Shown here: positions 53,021-59,653 of the stretch, piece by piece
Position numbering within the stretch: position 1 is the first letter of the stretch
How the letters are laid out: each line of letters begins with the position of its first letter
Assembly (NCBI RefSeq): GCF_014651055.1
Contig: NZ_BMWD01000005.1
Coordinates: 1-64,000, forward strand
DNA length: 64,000 nt
Origin: Streptomyces fructofermentans
Lineage (GTDB): Bacteria > Actinomycetota > Actinomycetes > Streptomycetales > Streptomycetaceae
Direction of reading: 5' to 3'
Program-made: the position numbers and the translations under genes
Notes under the pieces: model-generated
Databases searched by the model: none
The model's input: only the letters and a program-made list of their open reading frames with translations
What the model was told of the DNA's origin: nothing

Positions 53021-53167
53021 GGGGGGTTCCTCCTGGCGCGCCCGGGAGCGCGTCGGCGTACGGGGGCGGAGCGCGTGCGGGCACGGCGGGACGACCCCAC
53101 GCCGGCGCGTGGCGGCGGACGTGGCGCGGTGAGGGCGGGTCGGAGTCGCGGCGTGCCCGTGGCGGGA
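53021..53167. other. Leader region of the SulP operon
   Basis: A 147-nt GC-rich region between the mini-gene and the 3' end of the small secreted-protein gene, both on the minus strand. It holds the AGGAGG box at 53029-53034. I saw no terminator or clear -10 box, so read-through from the upstream gene is possible. Confidence 0.4.
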
Positions 53168-53536
53168 TCAGCAGCGGAAGACCTGGAGGGCCGCCGTGGA
53201 GTGGCCGGTCGAGGATCTCGTCGTACGGTGTGCGGCGGCGGTGACGCGTGAGACGTCTCCGTGGAGGTCCGCCGGGTCCCCGCGGAGCGGGGAGCGAACG
53301 GTCGCATGGGGCGGGTGGTCGCCGGCCCTGACCCGGTCACGGGTCCTCAGGGGGCCGCCGGGGTGGGAGGGGTTTGCGCGCTCGCCGCAGGCGACGAACT
53401 CCGCCTCGGCGCCGGGGCCGCCGGAGTGCGCTCCGTGCGCGGACGCGAACGTGGTGGAGGGTGCCGAGAACTGCAGGGCCAGCAGGACGGCGGCGAGAAC
53501 AGCGAACAGGGTCCGGGCCGTCTTACCTCGTACCAT
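53168..53536 (-). CDS. Small secreted protein of unknown function
   Basis: A 122-residue protein. Residues 1-33 form a clear signal peptide (TARTLFAVLAAVLLALQF, cleavage near TFASA-HG). The mature part is His/Arg-rich (HGAHSGG, HPGG, AGDHPPHATVR, DLHGDVSRV, AAHRTTRSS) with two cysteines (VACGER and the last residue), which could bind a metal. ATG at 53536 with GGAGGGGG about six bases upstream. No family recognised. Confidence 0.6.
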   Translation of the reverse strand: MVRGKTARTLFAVLAAVLLALQFSAPSTTFASAHGAHSGGPGAEAEFVACGERANPSHPGGPLRTRDRVRAGDHPPHATVRSPLRGDPADLHGDVSRVTAAAHRTTRSSTGHSTAALQVFRC

Positions 53537-53729
53537 GAGCCCCCTCCCGGCCGTTCTCCGTGCGCGTGCTCTCGCGTCGAAGGCCCGTGTGACGCGGCAG
53601 GTCGTTTGCGGACCCAACTTAACGGTCCGCCCCGGGGGCGGACCGAGGAGAACGGGAATCAGCTCCGAAAGAGTCCGAAAAGCGGCGTACCGGGCTACCG
53701 GCGTCGGGACCGGGTCGGCGAGTGCCCGG

Positions 53730-54836
53730 TCACGCCTTGACTTCCTTGATCAGGGGCTTCGCGTCCCGTGCCAGCGCGGTGAGCCGGGATATCGCGCGGA
53801 AGTACTTCTTGCGGTAGCCGCCGTTCAGCATGTCGTCGCTGAACAGCCGGTCGAAGGGCAGCCCGGAGGTCAGGACCGGCACCTCGCGGTCGTACAGACG
53901 GTCGGCGAGGACGACGAGCCGCAGTGCCGTCGACTGGTCGGGGACCGGCCGCACATCCGTGAGGCAGACCGCCGAGACCCCGTCGGTCAGCGCGCCGTAC
54001 CGGCTGGGGTGCACCCGGGCGAGGTGGTCCAGCAGGTGCGGGAAGTCGTCGAGCGAGGCGTGCGGCGTGGCGTACGCGGCCTTCGTGACCTGCTCGTCCG
54101 AGTAGGGGGCGGGGGCCTCGGGCAGCCCGCGGTGGCGGTAGTCCTCGCCGTCGATGCGCAGCGCGCGGAAGTGCGCCGACAGCCCCTGGATCTCGCGCAG
54201 GAAGTCGGCCGCCGCGAAGCGGCCCTCGCCGAGTCTGCCCGGCAGCGTGTTCGACGTCGCGGCCAGCGCGACGCCCGCCTCGACCAGCCGGCCCAGCAGG
54301 CTGGACACGAGGACGGTGTCGCCCGGGTCGTCGAGTTCGAACTCGTCGATGCACAGCAGCCGGTGCCCGCTCAGCGTGCGCACGGTCTGCTGGAAGCCGA
54401 GGGCGCCGACCAGGTTGGTCAGCTCCACGAAGGTGCCGAAGGCCTTCAGCCCGGGCTCCGCCGGGGTCGCGTGCCACAGCGAGGCCAGCAGGTGCGTCTT
54501 GCCGACGCCGTAGCCGCCGTCGAGGTAGACGCCGCGCGGGCCGGCCGGGGCCTTCGCGGGCCTCCTGCCGAAGCCGAGCAGGCCGCGCCTGCCGGCGCCG
54601 GACGCGTGCGCCCCGCCCAGTCCCGCGGCGAAACCCTCCAGGACCCCCACGGCCTCGGTCTGGCTCGGCTGGTCCGGGTCCGGGACGTAGGTGCCGAAGC
54701 GGACCGAGTCGAAGCGCGGCGGCGGCACCATCTCGGCGACCAGCCGGTCCGCGGGGACGTGCGGCTCGCGGGCGCACAGGGACGACGGGGCCGTATCGGC
54801 CGTCGGGGCGGAACCGGGGGCGGTGGAGGTTGACAC
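53730..54836 (-). CDS. zapE: Cell division protein ZapE (AFG1-like ATPase)
   Basis: A 368-residue P-loop ATPase of the AFG1/ZapE family, linked to Z-ring modulation in E. coli. Walker A is GGYGVGKTHL (near residues 107-116) and Walker B LLCIDEFELDD (near 157-167), followed by ATSNTLPGRLGEGRF and the C-terminal ADRLYDREVPVL, FDRLFSDDML and GGYRKKYFRAISRL. Start at the GTG at 54836; TAGAGT lies eight bases upstream. It is divergent from the RibD-C gene, with only 37 nt between the two start codons. Confidence 0.87.
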   Translation of the reverse strand: MSTSTAPGSAPTADTAPSSLCAREPHVPADRLVAEMVPPPRFDSVRFGTYVPDPDQPSQTEAVGVLEGFAAGLGGAHASGAGRRGLLGFGRRPAKAPAGPRGVYLDGGYGVGKTHLLASLWHATPAEPGLKAFGTFVELTNLVGALGFQQTVRTLSGHRLLCIDEFELDDPGDTVLVSSLLGRLVEAGVALAATSNTLPGRLGEGRFAAADFLREIQGLSAHFRALRIDGEDYRHRGLPEAPAPYSDEQVTKAAYATPHASLDDFPHLLDHLARVHPSRYGALTDGVSAVCLTDVRPVPDQSTALRLVVLADRLYDREVPVLTSGLPFDRLFSDDMLNGGYRKKYFRAISRLTALARDAKPLIKEVKA

Positions 54837-54873
54837 GGTCCCCCACTCTACGGCGCGTGCCAGACTGCACGGC

Positions 54874-55686
54874 ATGCGACGCCTGTTCCCTGTGACCGAC
54901 GAGACAGCAGCCCGGACCCCGGGCGACGCCCCCGGAGCGCGGGACGCGGACCGGGAGTGGGCCCTGGAGGAGCTGGCACGCGCCTACGCGTATCCGGCCG
55001 CTCCGGCGAACCCCGGCGGCACGGGTGCCTGGCTGCGGGCCAACATGGTGTCCACGCTCGACGGCGCCGCCCAGCACGAGGGGCGCTCGCAGCCCATCTC
55101 CGGCGCGGCCGACATGCGGGTCTTCGGCACCCTGCGGGGGGTCGCGGACGCGGTCGTGGTCGGTGCGGAAACGGTACGCCAGGAGGGGTACCGCCCGGCC
55201 CGCGCGCGGGCCGACTTCGCGGCGCTCCGGGAGGCGGCGGGGCAGGGGCCGGCGCCCGCGATCGCGGTGGTGAGCGCGAGCCTGGACCTGGACTTCTCGC
55301 TGCCGCTCTTCACCGAGCCCCTGGTGCCCACCCTCGTGCTCACCGGCGCCTCCGCGGACCCGGGCAGGGTCGCCGCCGCCGAGAAGGGCGGCGCGCGGGT
55401 GGTGATCGCCGGGGACGGTGCCGGAGTCGACCCCGCCCGGGGCGTACGCGCCCTGGCGGACCTGGGGCTCGGCCGGCTGCTGACCGAGGGCGGGCCCCGC
55501 CTGCTCGGCCAGTTGGTCGCCGCGGGCGTCCTCGACGAACTCTGTCTGACGCTGTCCCCGATGCTGGTCGCGGGCGACGCCCAGCGCATCGCCGGAGGGC
55601 CCGGGACGGCCGTGCCCGAGCGGTTCGAGCTGGTCTCGCTGCTGGAGGAGGCCGGGTTCCTGTTCAGCCGTTACCGTCGGACCTGA
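54874..55686 (+). CDS. RibD C-terminal-type pyrimidine reductase family protein
   Basis: A 270-residue dihydrofolate-reductase-fold protein like the reductase half of RibD. It has WLRANMVSTLDGAAQ (near residues 51-65), SGAADMRVFGTLRGVADAVVVGAETVR, and the C-terminal LGRLLTEGGPRLLGQLVAAGVLDELCLTLSP. The deaminase half of RibD is absent, so it may act in riboflavin or another pterin/pyrimidine pathway, or on an unrelated substrate. ATG at 54874 with CAGACT seven bases upstream, probably leaderless. Confidence 0.82.
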   Translation: MRRLFPVTDETAARTPGDAPGARDADREWALEELARAYAYPAAPANPGGTGAWLRANMVSTLDGAAQHEGRSQPISGAADMRVFGTLRGVADAVVVGAETVRQEGYRPARARADFAALREAAGQGPAPAIAVVSASLDLDFSLPLFTEPLVPTLVLTGASADPGRVAAAEKGGARVVIAGDGAGVDPARGVRALADLGLGRLLTEGGPRLLGQLVAAGVLDELCLTLSPMLVAGDAQRIAGGPGTAVPERFELVSLLEEAGFLFSRYRRT

Positions 55687-55819
55687 GCCGTGGGTGGAAT
55701 CACCCGTTCCGGTTGTCGTCCGACGGGCGCGCCGAATCATGCGGTACCCGTGCGGTGACGGGGCAGGATGGTTTCCGCAGGGGCCTACGGACGGCCCACG
55801 GACGAGAAGGGCGCCTGTC

Positions 55820-56293
55820 GTGTTCACAAGCGTACTGATGATCGAGAAGGCCCTGACGTCCGCGGACGTGGAGTTCGTCACCACCCTGCACGGCGAGGAG
55901 GACGTCGCCTTCCACGTGCTGCTCCAGCCCCGCGGGGACCAGGCCGACCGGCTCCTGCGGGCCATCGACGACGTGGCCCTCGGCGAACTGGACGAGGCGG
56001 CCCGCGAGGGGGCCACGCCCGAGGGGGACGAGGCGGTCGGCGAGGGGCAGCAGGCCCTGGACGTCTCCCTGGTGGCCCTGCGCGCTGCCGGCAGCCGGGC
56101 GGAGGGCCGGCTGATCGAGGACCACCCACTGGACGCCCTCAAGGGCCTGGTCGAGGAGTCCGGCGCCGACGAGGTCATCGTGCTCACCGACCCCCACTAC
56201 GTCGAGGAGTTCTTCCACCGCGACTGGGCCTCGCGGGCCCGCCACAAGGTGGGCGTGCCGGTGCTGAAACTGTTCTCCCACAGCAAGGCATAG
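55820..56293 (+). CDS. Conserved protein of unknown function upstream of murC
   Basis: A 157-residue soluble alpha/beta protein: VLMIEKALTSADVEFVTTLHGEEDVAFHVLLQPRG at the start and IVLTDPHYVEEFFHRDWASRARHKVGVPVLKLFSH at the end, reminiscent of universal-stress-like folds. Relatives in Streptomyces are sometimes named 'indole-3-glycerol-phosphate synthase', which the sequence does not support. GTG at 55820 with an AGAAGGG box. murC begins 45 nt downstream, so they may share a transcript. Confidence 0.7.
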   Translation: MFTSVLMIEKALTSADVEFVTTLHGEEDVAFHVLLQPRGDQADRLLRAIDDVALGELDEAAREGATPEGDEAVGEGQQALDVSLVALRAAGSRAEGRLIEDHPLDALKGLVEESGADEVIVLTDPHYVEEFFHRDWASRARHKVGVPVLKLFSHSKA

Positions 56294-56338
56294 GCTGACC
56301 CCCCAGACCCGTACCGCACCGCTTGGGGAGAAACGCGC

Positions 56339-57727
56339 ATGGCACCCGGCCTTCCTACCGCCATGGACCGACCGCACTTCATCGGCATCGGCGGCGCCGG
56401 AATGTCGGGGATCGCGAAGATCCTGGCCCAGCGCGGTGCCCGCGTCGCGGGCAGCGACGCCAAGGAGTCGGCGACCGCCGAGGCCCTGCGCGCCCTGGGC
56501 GCGACGGTCCGCATCGGGCACGCCGCCGACCACCTGGCGCCCGACGCCACCTGCGTCGTCGTCTCCTCGGCGATCCGCGAGGACAACCCCGAGCTGGCCC
56601 GCGCGGCCGAACTCGGCATCCCCGTCGTCCACCGCTCGGACGCCCTCGCCCGGCTGATGGACGGTCTGCGCCCCATCGCGGTCGCCGGCACGCACGGCAA
56701 GACGACCACGACGTCGATGCTCGCGGTGTCCCTGTCGACCCTGGGCCTGAACCCCTCGTACGCGATCGGCGGCGACCTCGACGCCCCCGGGTCCAACGCC
56801 CTGCACGGCGAGGGCGAGATCTTCGTCGCCGAGGCGGACGAGTCGGACCGCAGCTTCCACAAGTACGCGCCCGAGGTGGCGATCGTGCTCAACGTGGAAC
56901 TGGACCACCACGCCAACTACGCCTCCATGGACGAGATCTACGAGTCCTTCGAGACGTTCGCCGACCGGATCACCGCGGGCGGCACCCTGGTGGTCTCGGC
57001 CGACCACGAGGGGGCGCGGGAGCTGACCCGCCGACTGCGCGGGCGCGACCTGCGGATCGTGACCTACGGCGAGTCGGCCGACGCGGACGTGCGCGTGCTC
57101 TCCGTCGTCCCGCGCGGGCTGAGGAGCGAGGTGACGGTCCTCCTCGACGGCACGGAGTTGGCCTTCGCCGTCTCCGTCCCCGGCCGGCACTACGCGCACA
57201 ACGCGGTGGCGGCCCTGGCCGCGGGTGCGGCGCTGGGCGTCCCGGCGTCCGAACTGGCCCCGGCCCTGGCCTCGTACACGGGCGTCAAGCGGCGCCTCCA
57301 GCTCAAGGGCGAGGCGGCGGGCGTGCAGGTCGTCGACTCGTACGCCCACCACCCCACAGAGATGACGGCGGACCTGGAGGCCATGCGGGCCGCGGTCGCC
57401 GGCCGCATCCTCGTGGTCTTCCAGCCCCACCTCTTCTCGCGGACCCAGGAGCTGGGCAAGGAGATGGGCCAGGCGCTCTCCCTCGCGGACGCCTCGGTCG
57501 TGCTGGACATCTACCCGGCCCGCGAGGACCCGATCCCCGGAGTGACCAGCGGACTGATCATCGAGGCCGCCCGGGTGGCGGGCGCCGACGTGACGCCCGT
57601 GCACGACATGGCGGAGGTGCCCGCGGCGATCGCGGGAATGGCGGGACCCGGCGATCTGGTTCTGACCATGGGCGCGGGTGACGTGACGGATCTCGGTCCC
57701 GAGATCCTGGCCCGCCTGCCGAAGTAG
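56339..57727 (+). CDS. murC: UDP-N-acetylmuramate--L-alanine ligase
   Basis: A 462-residue cytoplasmic ATP-dependent ligase adding L-Ala to UDP-MurNAc, the first peptide step of peptidoglycan precursor synthesis. It has the N-terminal FIGIGGAGMSGIAKILAQRG nucleotide fold, P-loop AVAGTHGKTTTTSML (near residues 117-131), EADESDRSF, LDHHANYASMDEI, the C-terminal DSYAHHPTEM and FQPHLFSRT. The ATG at 56339 follows GGGGAG by eight bases. It stands apart from the main mur/fts cluster, as is usual in Streptomyces. Confidence 0.94.
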   Translation: MAPGLPTAMDRPHFIGIGGAGMSGIAKILAQRGARVAGSDAKESATAEALRALGATVRIGHAADHLAPDATCVVVSSAIREDNPELARAAELGIPVVHRSDALARLMDGLRPIAVAGTHGKTTTTSMLAVSLSTLGLNPSYAIGGDLDAPGSNALHGEGEIFVAEADESDRSFHKYAPEVAIVLNVELDHHANYASMDEIYESFETFADRITAGGTLVVSADHEGARELTRRLRGRDLRIVTYGESADADVRVLSVVPRGLRSEVTVLLDGTELAFAVSVPGRHYAHNAVAALAAGAALGVPASELAPALASYTGVKRRLQLKGEAAGVQVVDSYAHHPTEMTADLEAMRAAVAGRILVVFQPHLFSRTQELGKEMGQALSLADASVVLDIYPAREDPIPGVTSGLIIEAARVAGADVTPVHDMAEVPAAIAGMAGPGDLVLTMGAGDVTDLGPEILARLPK

Positions 57728-57755
57728 CCGTACCTGTTGTGAGGGGTTGAGCTTC

Positions 57756-58163
57756 ATGTCGTACGACGTCGAAAAGCCGGACGAGCAGTGGCGTGCGGAG
57801 CTGAGCCCCGGGGAGTACGCGGTCCTGCGCAAGGCGGGCACGGAGCCCGCCTTCACCGGTGAGTACACCGACACCAGGACGAAGGGCGTGTACTCCTGCC
57901 GTGCCTGCGGGGCCGAGCTCTTCACCTCCACGGAGAAGTTCGAGTCCCACTGCGGCTGGCCCTCCTTCTACGACCCCAAGGACTCCGAGGCGGTCGAGCT
58001 GATCGAGGACCGCTCGCACGGGATGTCGCGCACCGAGGTGCGGTGTTCCCGCTGCGGTTCGCACCTCGGGCACGTGTTCGAGGGTGAGGGGTATCCGACC
58101 CCGACCGACCAGCGGTACTGCATCAACAGCATCTCGTTGCGGCTGACGCCCGACGCGGCCTGA
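57756..58163 (+). CDS. msrB: Peptide-methionine (R)-S-oxide reductase MsrB
   Basis: A 135-residue enzyme reducing methionine-R-sulfoxide in proteins. Zinc-binding pairs are CRAC and CSRC; CGWPSFYDP and the catalytic Cys in QRYCINSISL are conserved. Length is typical. Start set at the ATG at 57756, with GAGGGG nine bases upstream; a TTG at 57747 abuts that box. It follows murC by 28 nt, and a terminator follows. Confidence 0.94.
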   Translation: MSYDVEKPDEQWRAELSPGEYAVLRKAGTEPAFTGEYTDTRTKGVYSCRACGAELFTSTEKFESHCGWPSFYDPKDSEAVELIEDRSHGMSRTEVRCSRCGSHLGHVFEGEGYPTPTDQRYCINSISLRLTPDAA

Positions 58164-58195
58164 CCCGGGCGGACCACCGCCCGCCTGACCGCACG

Positions 58196-58226
58196 ACGAC
58201 CCCGCGCCCCAAGGGCGCGGGGTCGT
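58196..58226. terminator. Terminator between msrB and the conservon
   Basis: A 14-bp perfect stem, ACGACCCCGCGCCC (58196-58209) with GGGCGCGGGGTCGT (58213-58226), and a 3-nt loop. It can stop both the rightward msrB and the leftward conservon transcripts. Confidence 0.85.
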
Positions 58227-58248
58227 TCCGTCGGGCCCCGGCCGGGGG

Positions 58249-58863
58249 TCACCCCGCCCGGCCGGGCCGCCCCGTACCGCCGCCGTGCGCCGAGCCGGCG
58301 ATCAGCTCGTCGACCAGTCCGATCAGCACGTCCCGGCACGACGCGCGGTCCCGGGCGTCGCAGAGCAGGACCGGCGTGCCCGCCGGCAGCGCCAGCGAGT
58401 CCCTGATCTCCTCGGGGGTGTACGGATGCCGCCCGTGGAAGCCGTTGACGCCGACGACGAACGGGATGTCGCGCCGCTCGAAGAAGTCGATGGCGGCGAA
58501 GCTCGACTCGGGACGCCGGACGTCGATGAGCACGACCGCCCCGAGGGCGCCGATCGCCAGGTCGTTCCACATGAACCAGAACCGCTGCTGCCCGGGCGTG
58601 CCGAAGAGGTAGAGCACGAGTTCCCGGCCGAGCGTGATGCGGCCGAAGTCCAGGGCCACCGTCGTGGCGTGCTTCTCCGGGATGCCGTCGAGGTCGTCGA
58701 CGCCGAGTCCGGCCGAGGTCAGCGGTTCCTCGGTGCGCAGCGGCGCAATCTCGCTGACCGAACCGACCATCGTCGTCTTGCCCACGCCGAAACCGCCGGC
58801 GATGAGGATCTTGACCGAGTCGGGAGCCGGGGCCTCCCGTATCGCGGGGTCAGAGCCGGCCAA
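58249..58863 (-). CDS. cvnD: Conservon GTPase CvnD
   Basis: A 204-residue small GTPase of the conservon (MglA/Ras-like) type. P-loop GGFGVGKTT (near residues 23-31), switch-region TTVALDFGRI, LFGTPGQQRFWFMW (G3) and VGVNGFHG (G4-like). It is the output GTPase of the four-protein conservon, controlled at the membrane by CvnA with CvnB and CvnC. The start is a TTG at 58863 with GAGGG upstream, overlapping the cvnC stop by 14 nt. Confidence 0.9.
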   Translation of the reverse strand: MAGSDPAIREAPAPDSVKILIAGGFGVGKTTMVGSVSEIAPLRTEEPLTSAGLGVDDLDGIPEKHATTVALDFGRITLGRELVLYLFGTPGQQRFWFMWNDLAIGALGAVVLIDVRRPESSFAAIDFFERRDIPFVVGVNGFHGRHPYTPEEIRDSLALPAGTPVLLCDARDRASCRDVLIGLVDELIAGSAHGGGTGRPGRAG

Positions 58864-59206
58864 GGCCGTCCCTCACTTTCTGCAGCAGGTCCATGTCCGA
58901 GGTCCGGGAGATCGGGCGGGGCGCCCGGGCGGTGATCCGCCCCGCCTCCAGCAGGTCGCACAGCAGGATGCAGACCACACTCACCGGCAGGTCGAGCTGG
59001 GCGGCCAGCTCCGCCACCACGACGGGCTTCGCGCACAGCCGCAGGATCCGCGCGTGCTCGGGCTGCGGCCGCGCGGCCCGCTCCGGCTGCGGGTCCACGG
59101 CGGTCACCGACGTGATGAGCGTGAAGTCGGCGCGGCTGGGCCGGGTGCGCCCGCCGGTCAGCGTGAACGGCCGCACGAGACGGCCCGCCGGATCGCCCCC
59201 GTTCAC
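58850..59206 (-). CDS. cvnC: Conservon protein CvnC (DUF742)
   Basis: A 118-residue DUF742 protein with a winged-helix-like core (CAKPVVVAELAAQLDLPVSVVCILLCDLLEAGRI, about residues 58-91) preceded by VRPFTLTGGRT. In conservons it associates with CvnA, B and D in a membrane complex. GTG at 59206, one base after the cvnB stop codon. Confidence 0.9.
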   Translation of the reverse strand: MNGGDPAGRLVRPFTLTGGRTRPSRADFTLITSVTAVDPQPERAARPQPEHARILRLCAKPVVVAELAAQLDLPVSVVCILLCDLLEAGRITARAPRPISRTSDMDLLQKVRDGLGRL

Positions 59207-59207
59207 C

Positions 59208-59642
59208 TCACTCGCCGCCGCCGCCGCCGGTGCCGGCGCGGCCGGCGCGCGGTGCCGCGCTGAGGTGCTCGCCGATCTTCTTCACGAGCATGTTCATCTG
59301 GTACGCGACCACGCCCACGTCGGCGCCCTGGCTGGTGAGCACGGCGAGATGGGCGCCCGTCCCGGCCGTGGTGAGGATGAGGTAGCTCTGCGCCATCTCG
59401 ATGAGGGCCTGGCGCACGGGGCCGCCGCGGAAGTCCATGCTGACGCCCTTGCTGAGGCTCATCAGCCCGGACGCGGTGGCCGCGAGCCGCTCGGCGTCGT
59501 CGCGCAGGAACCCCGTGGACCTGCTGACGACCAGCCCGTCCTCGGAGAGCACGACGGCGTGGTTCACCTCGGCGACCCGGTCCACCAGACCGGTGAGCAA
59601 CTGGTCGAGCTGGCTGTGCGTGGCAGGGGTGGGGCGTGTCAT
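59208..59642 (-). CDS. cvnB: Conservon protein CvnB (Roadblock/LC7)
   Basis: A 144-residue Roadblock/LC7-domain protein: LDQLLTGLVDRVAEVNHAVVLSEDGLVVSRS, ATASGLMSLSKG, SYLILTTAGTGAHLAVL. Such proteins act as GTPase-activating partners of CvnD-like GTPases. I chose the ATG at 59642, with AAGGA seven bases upstream; an ATG at 59657 that overlaps the cvnA stop (ATGA) is an alternative adding five residues. The tail is Gly-rich. Confidence 0.9.
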   Translation of the reverse strand: MTRPTPATHSQLDQLLTGLVDRVAEVNHAVVLSEDGLVVSRSTGFLRDDAERLAATASGLMSLSKGVSMDFRGGPVRQALIEMAQSYLILTTAGTGAHLAVLTSQGADVGVVAYQMNMLVKKIGEHLSAAPRAGRAGTGGGGGE

Positions 59643-59653
59643 TTCTCTGTCCT

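Noticed and set aside
55820-56293. Indole-3-glycerol-phosphate synthase
   Set aside because: This name circulates for relatives, but the protein is too short and shows no TIM-barrel or active-site motif.
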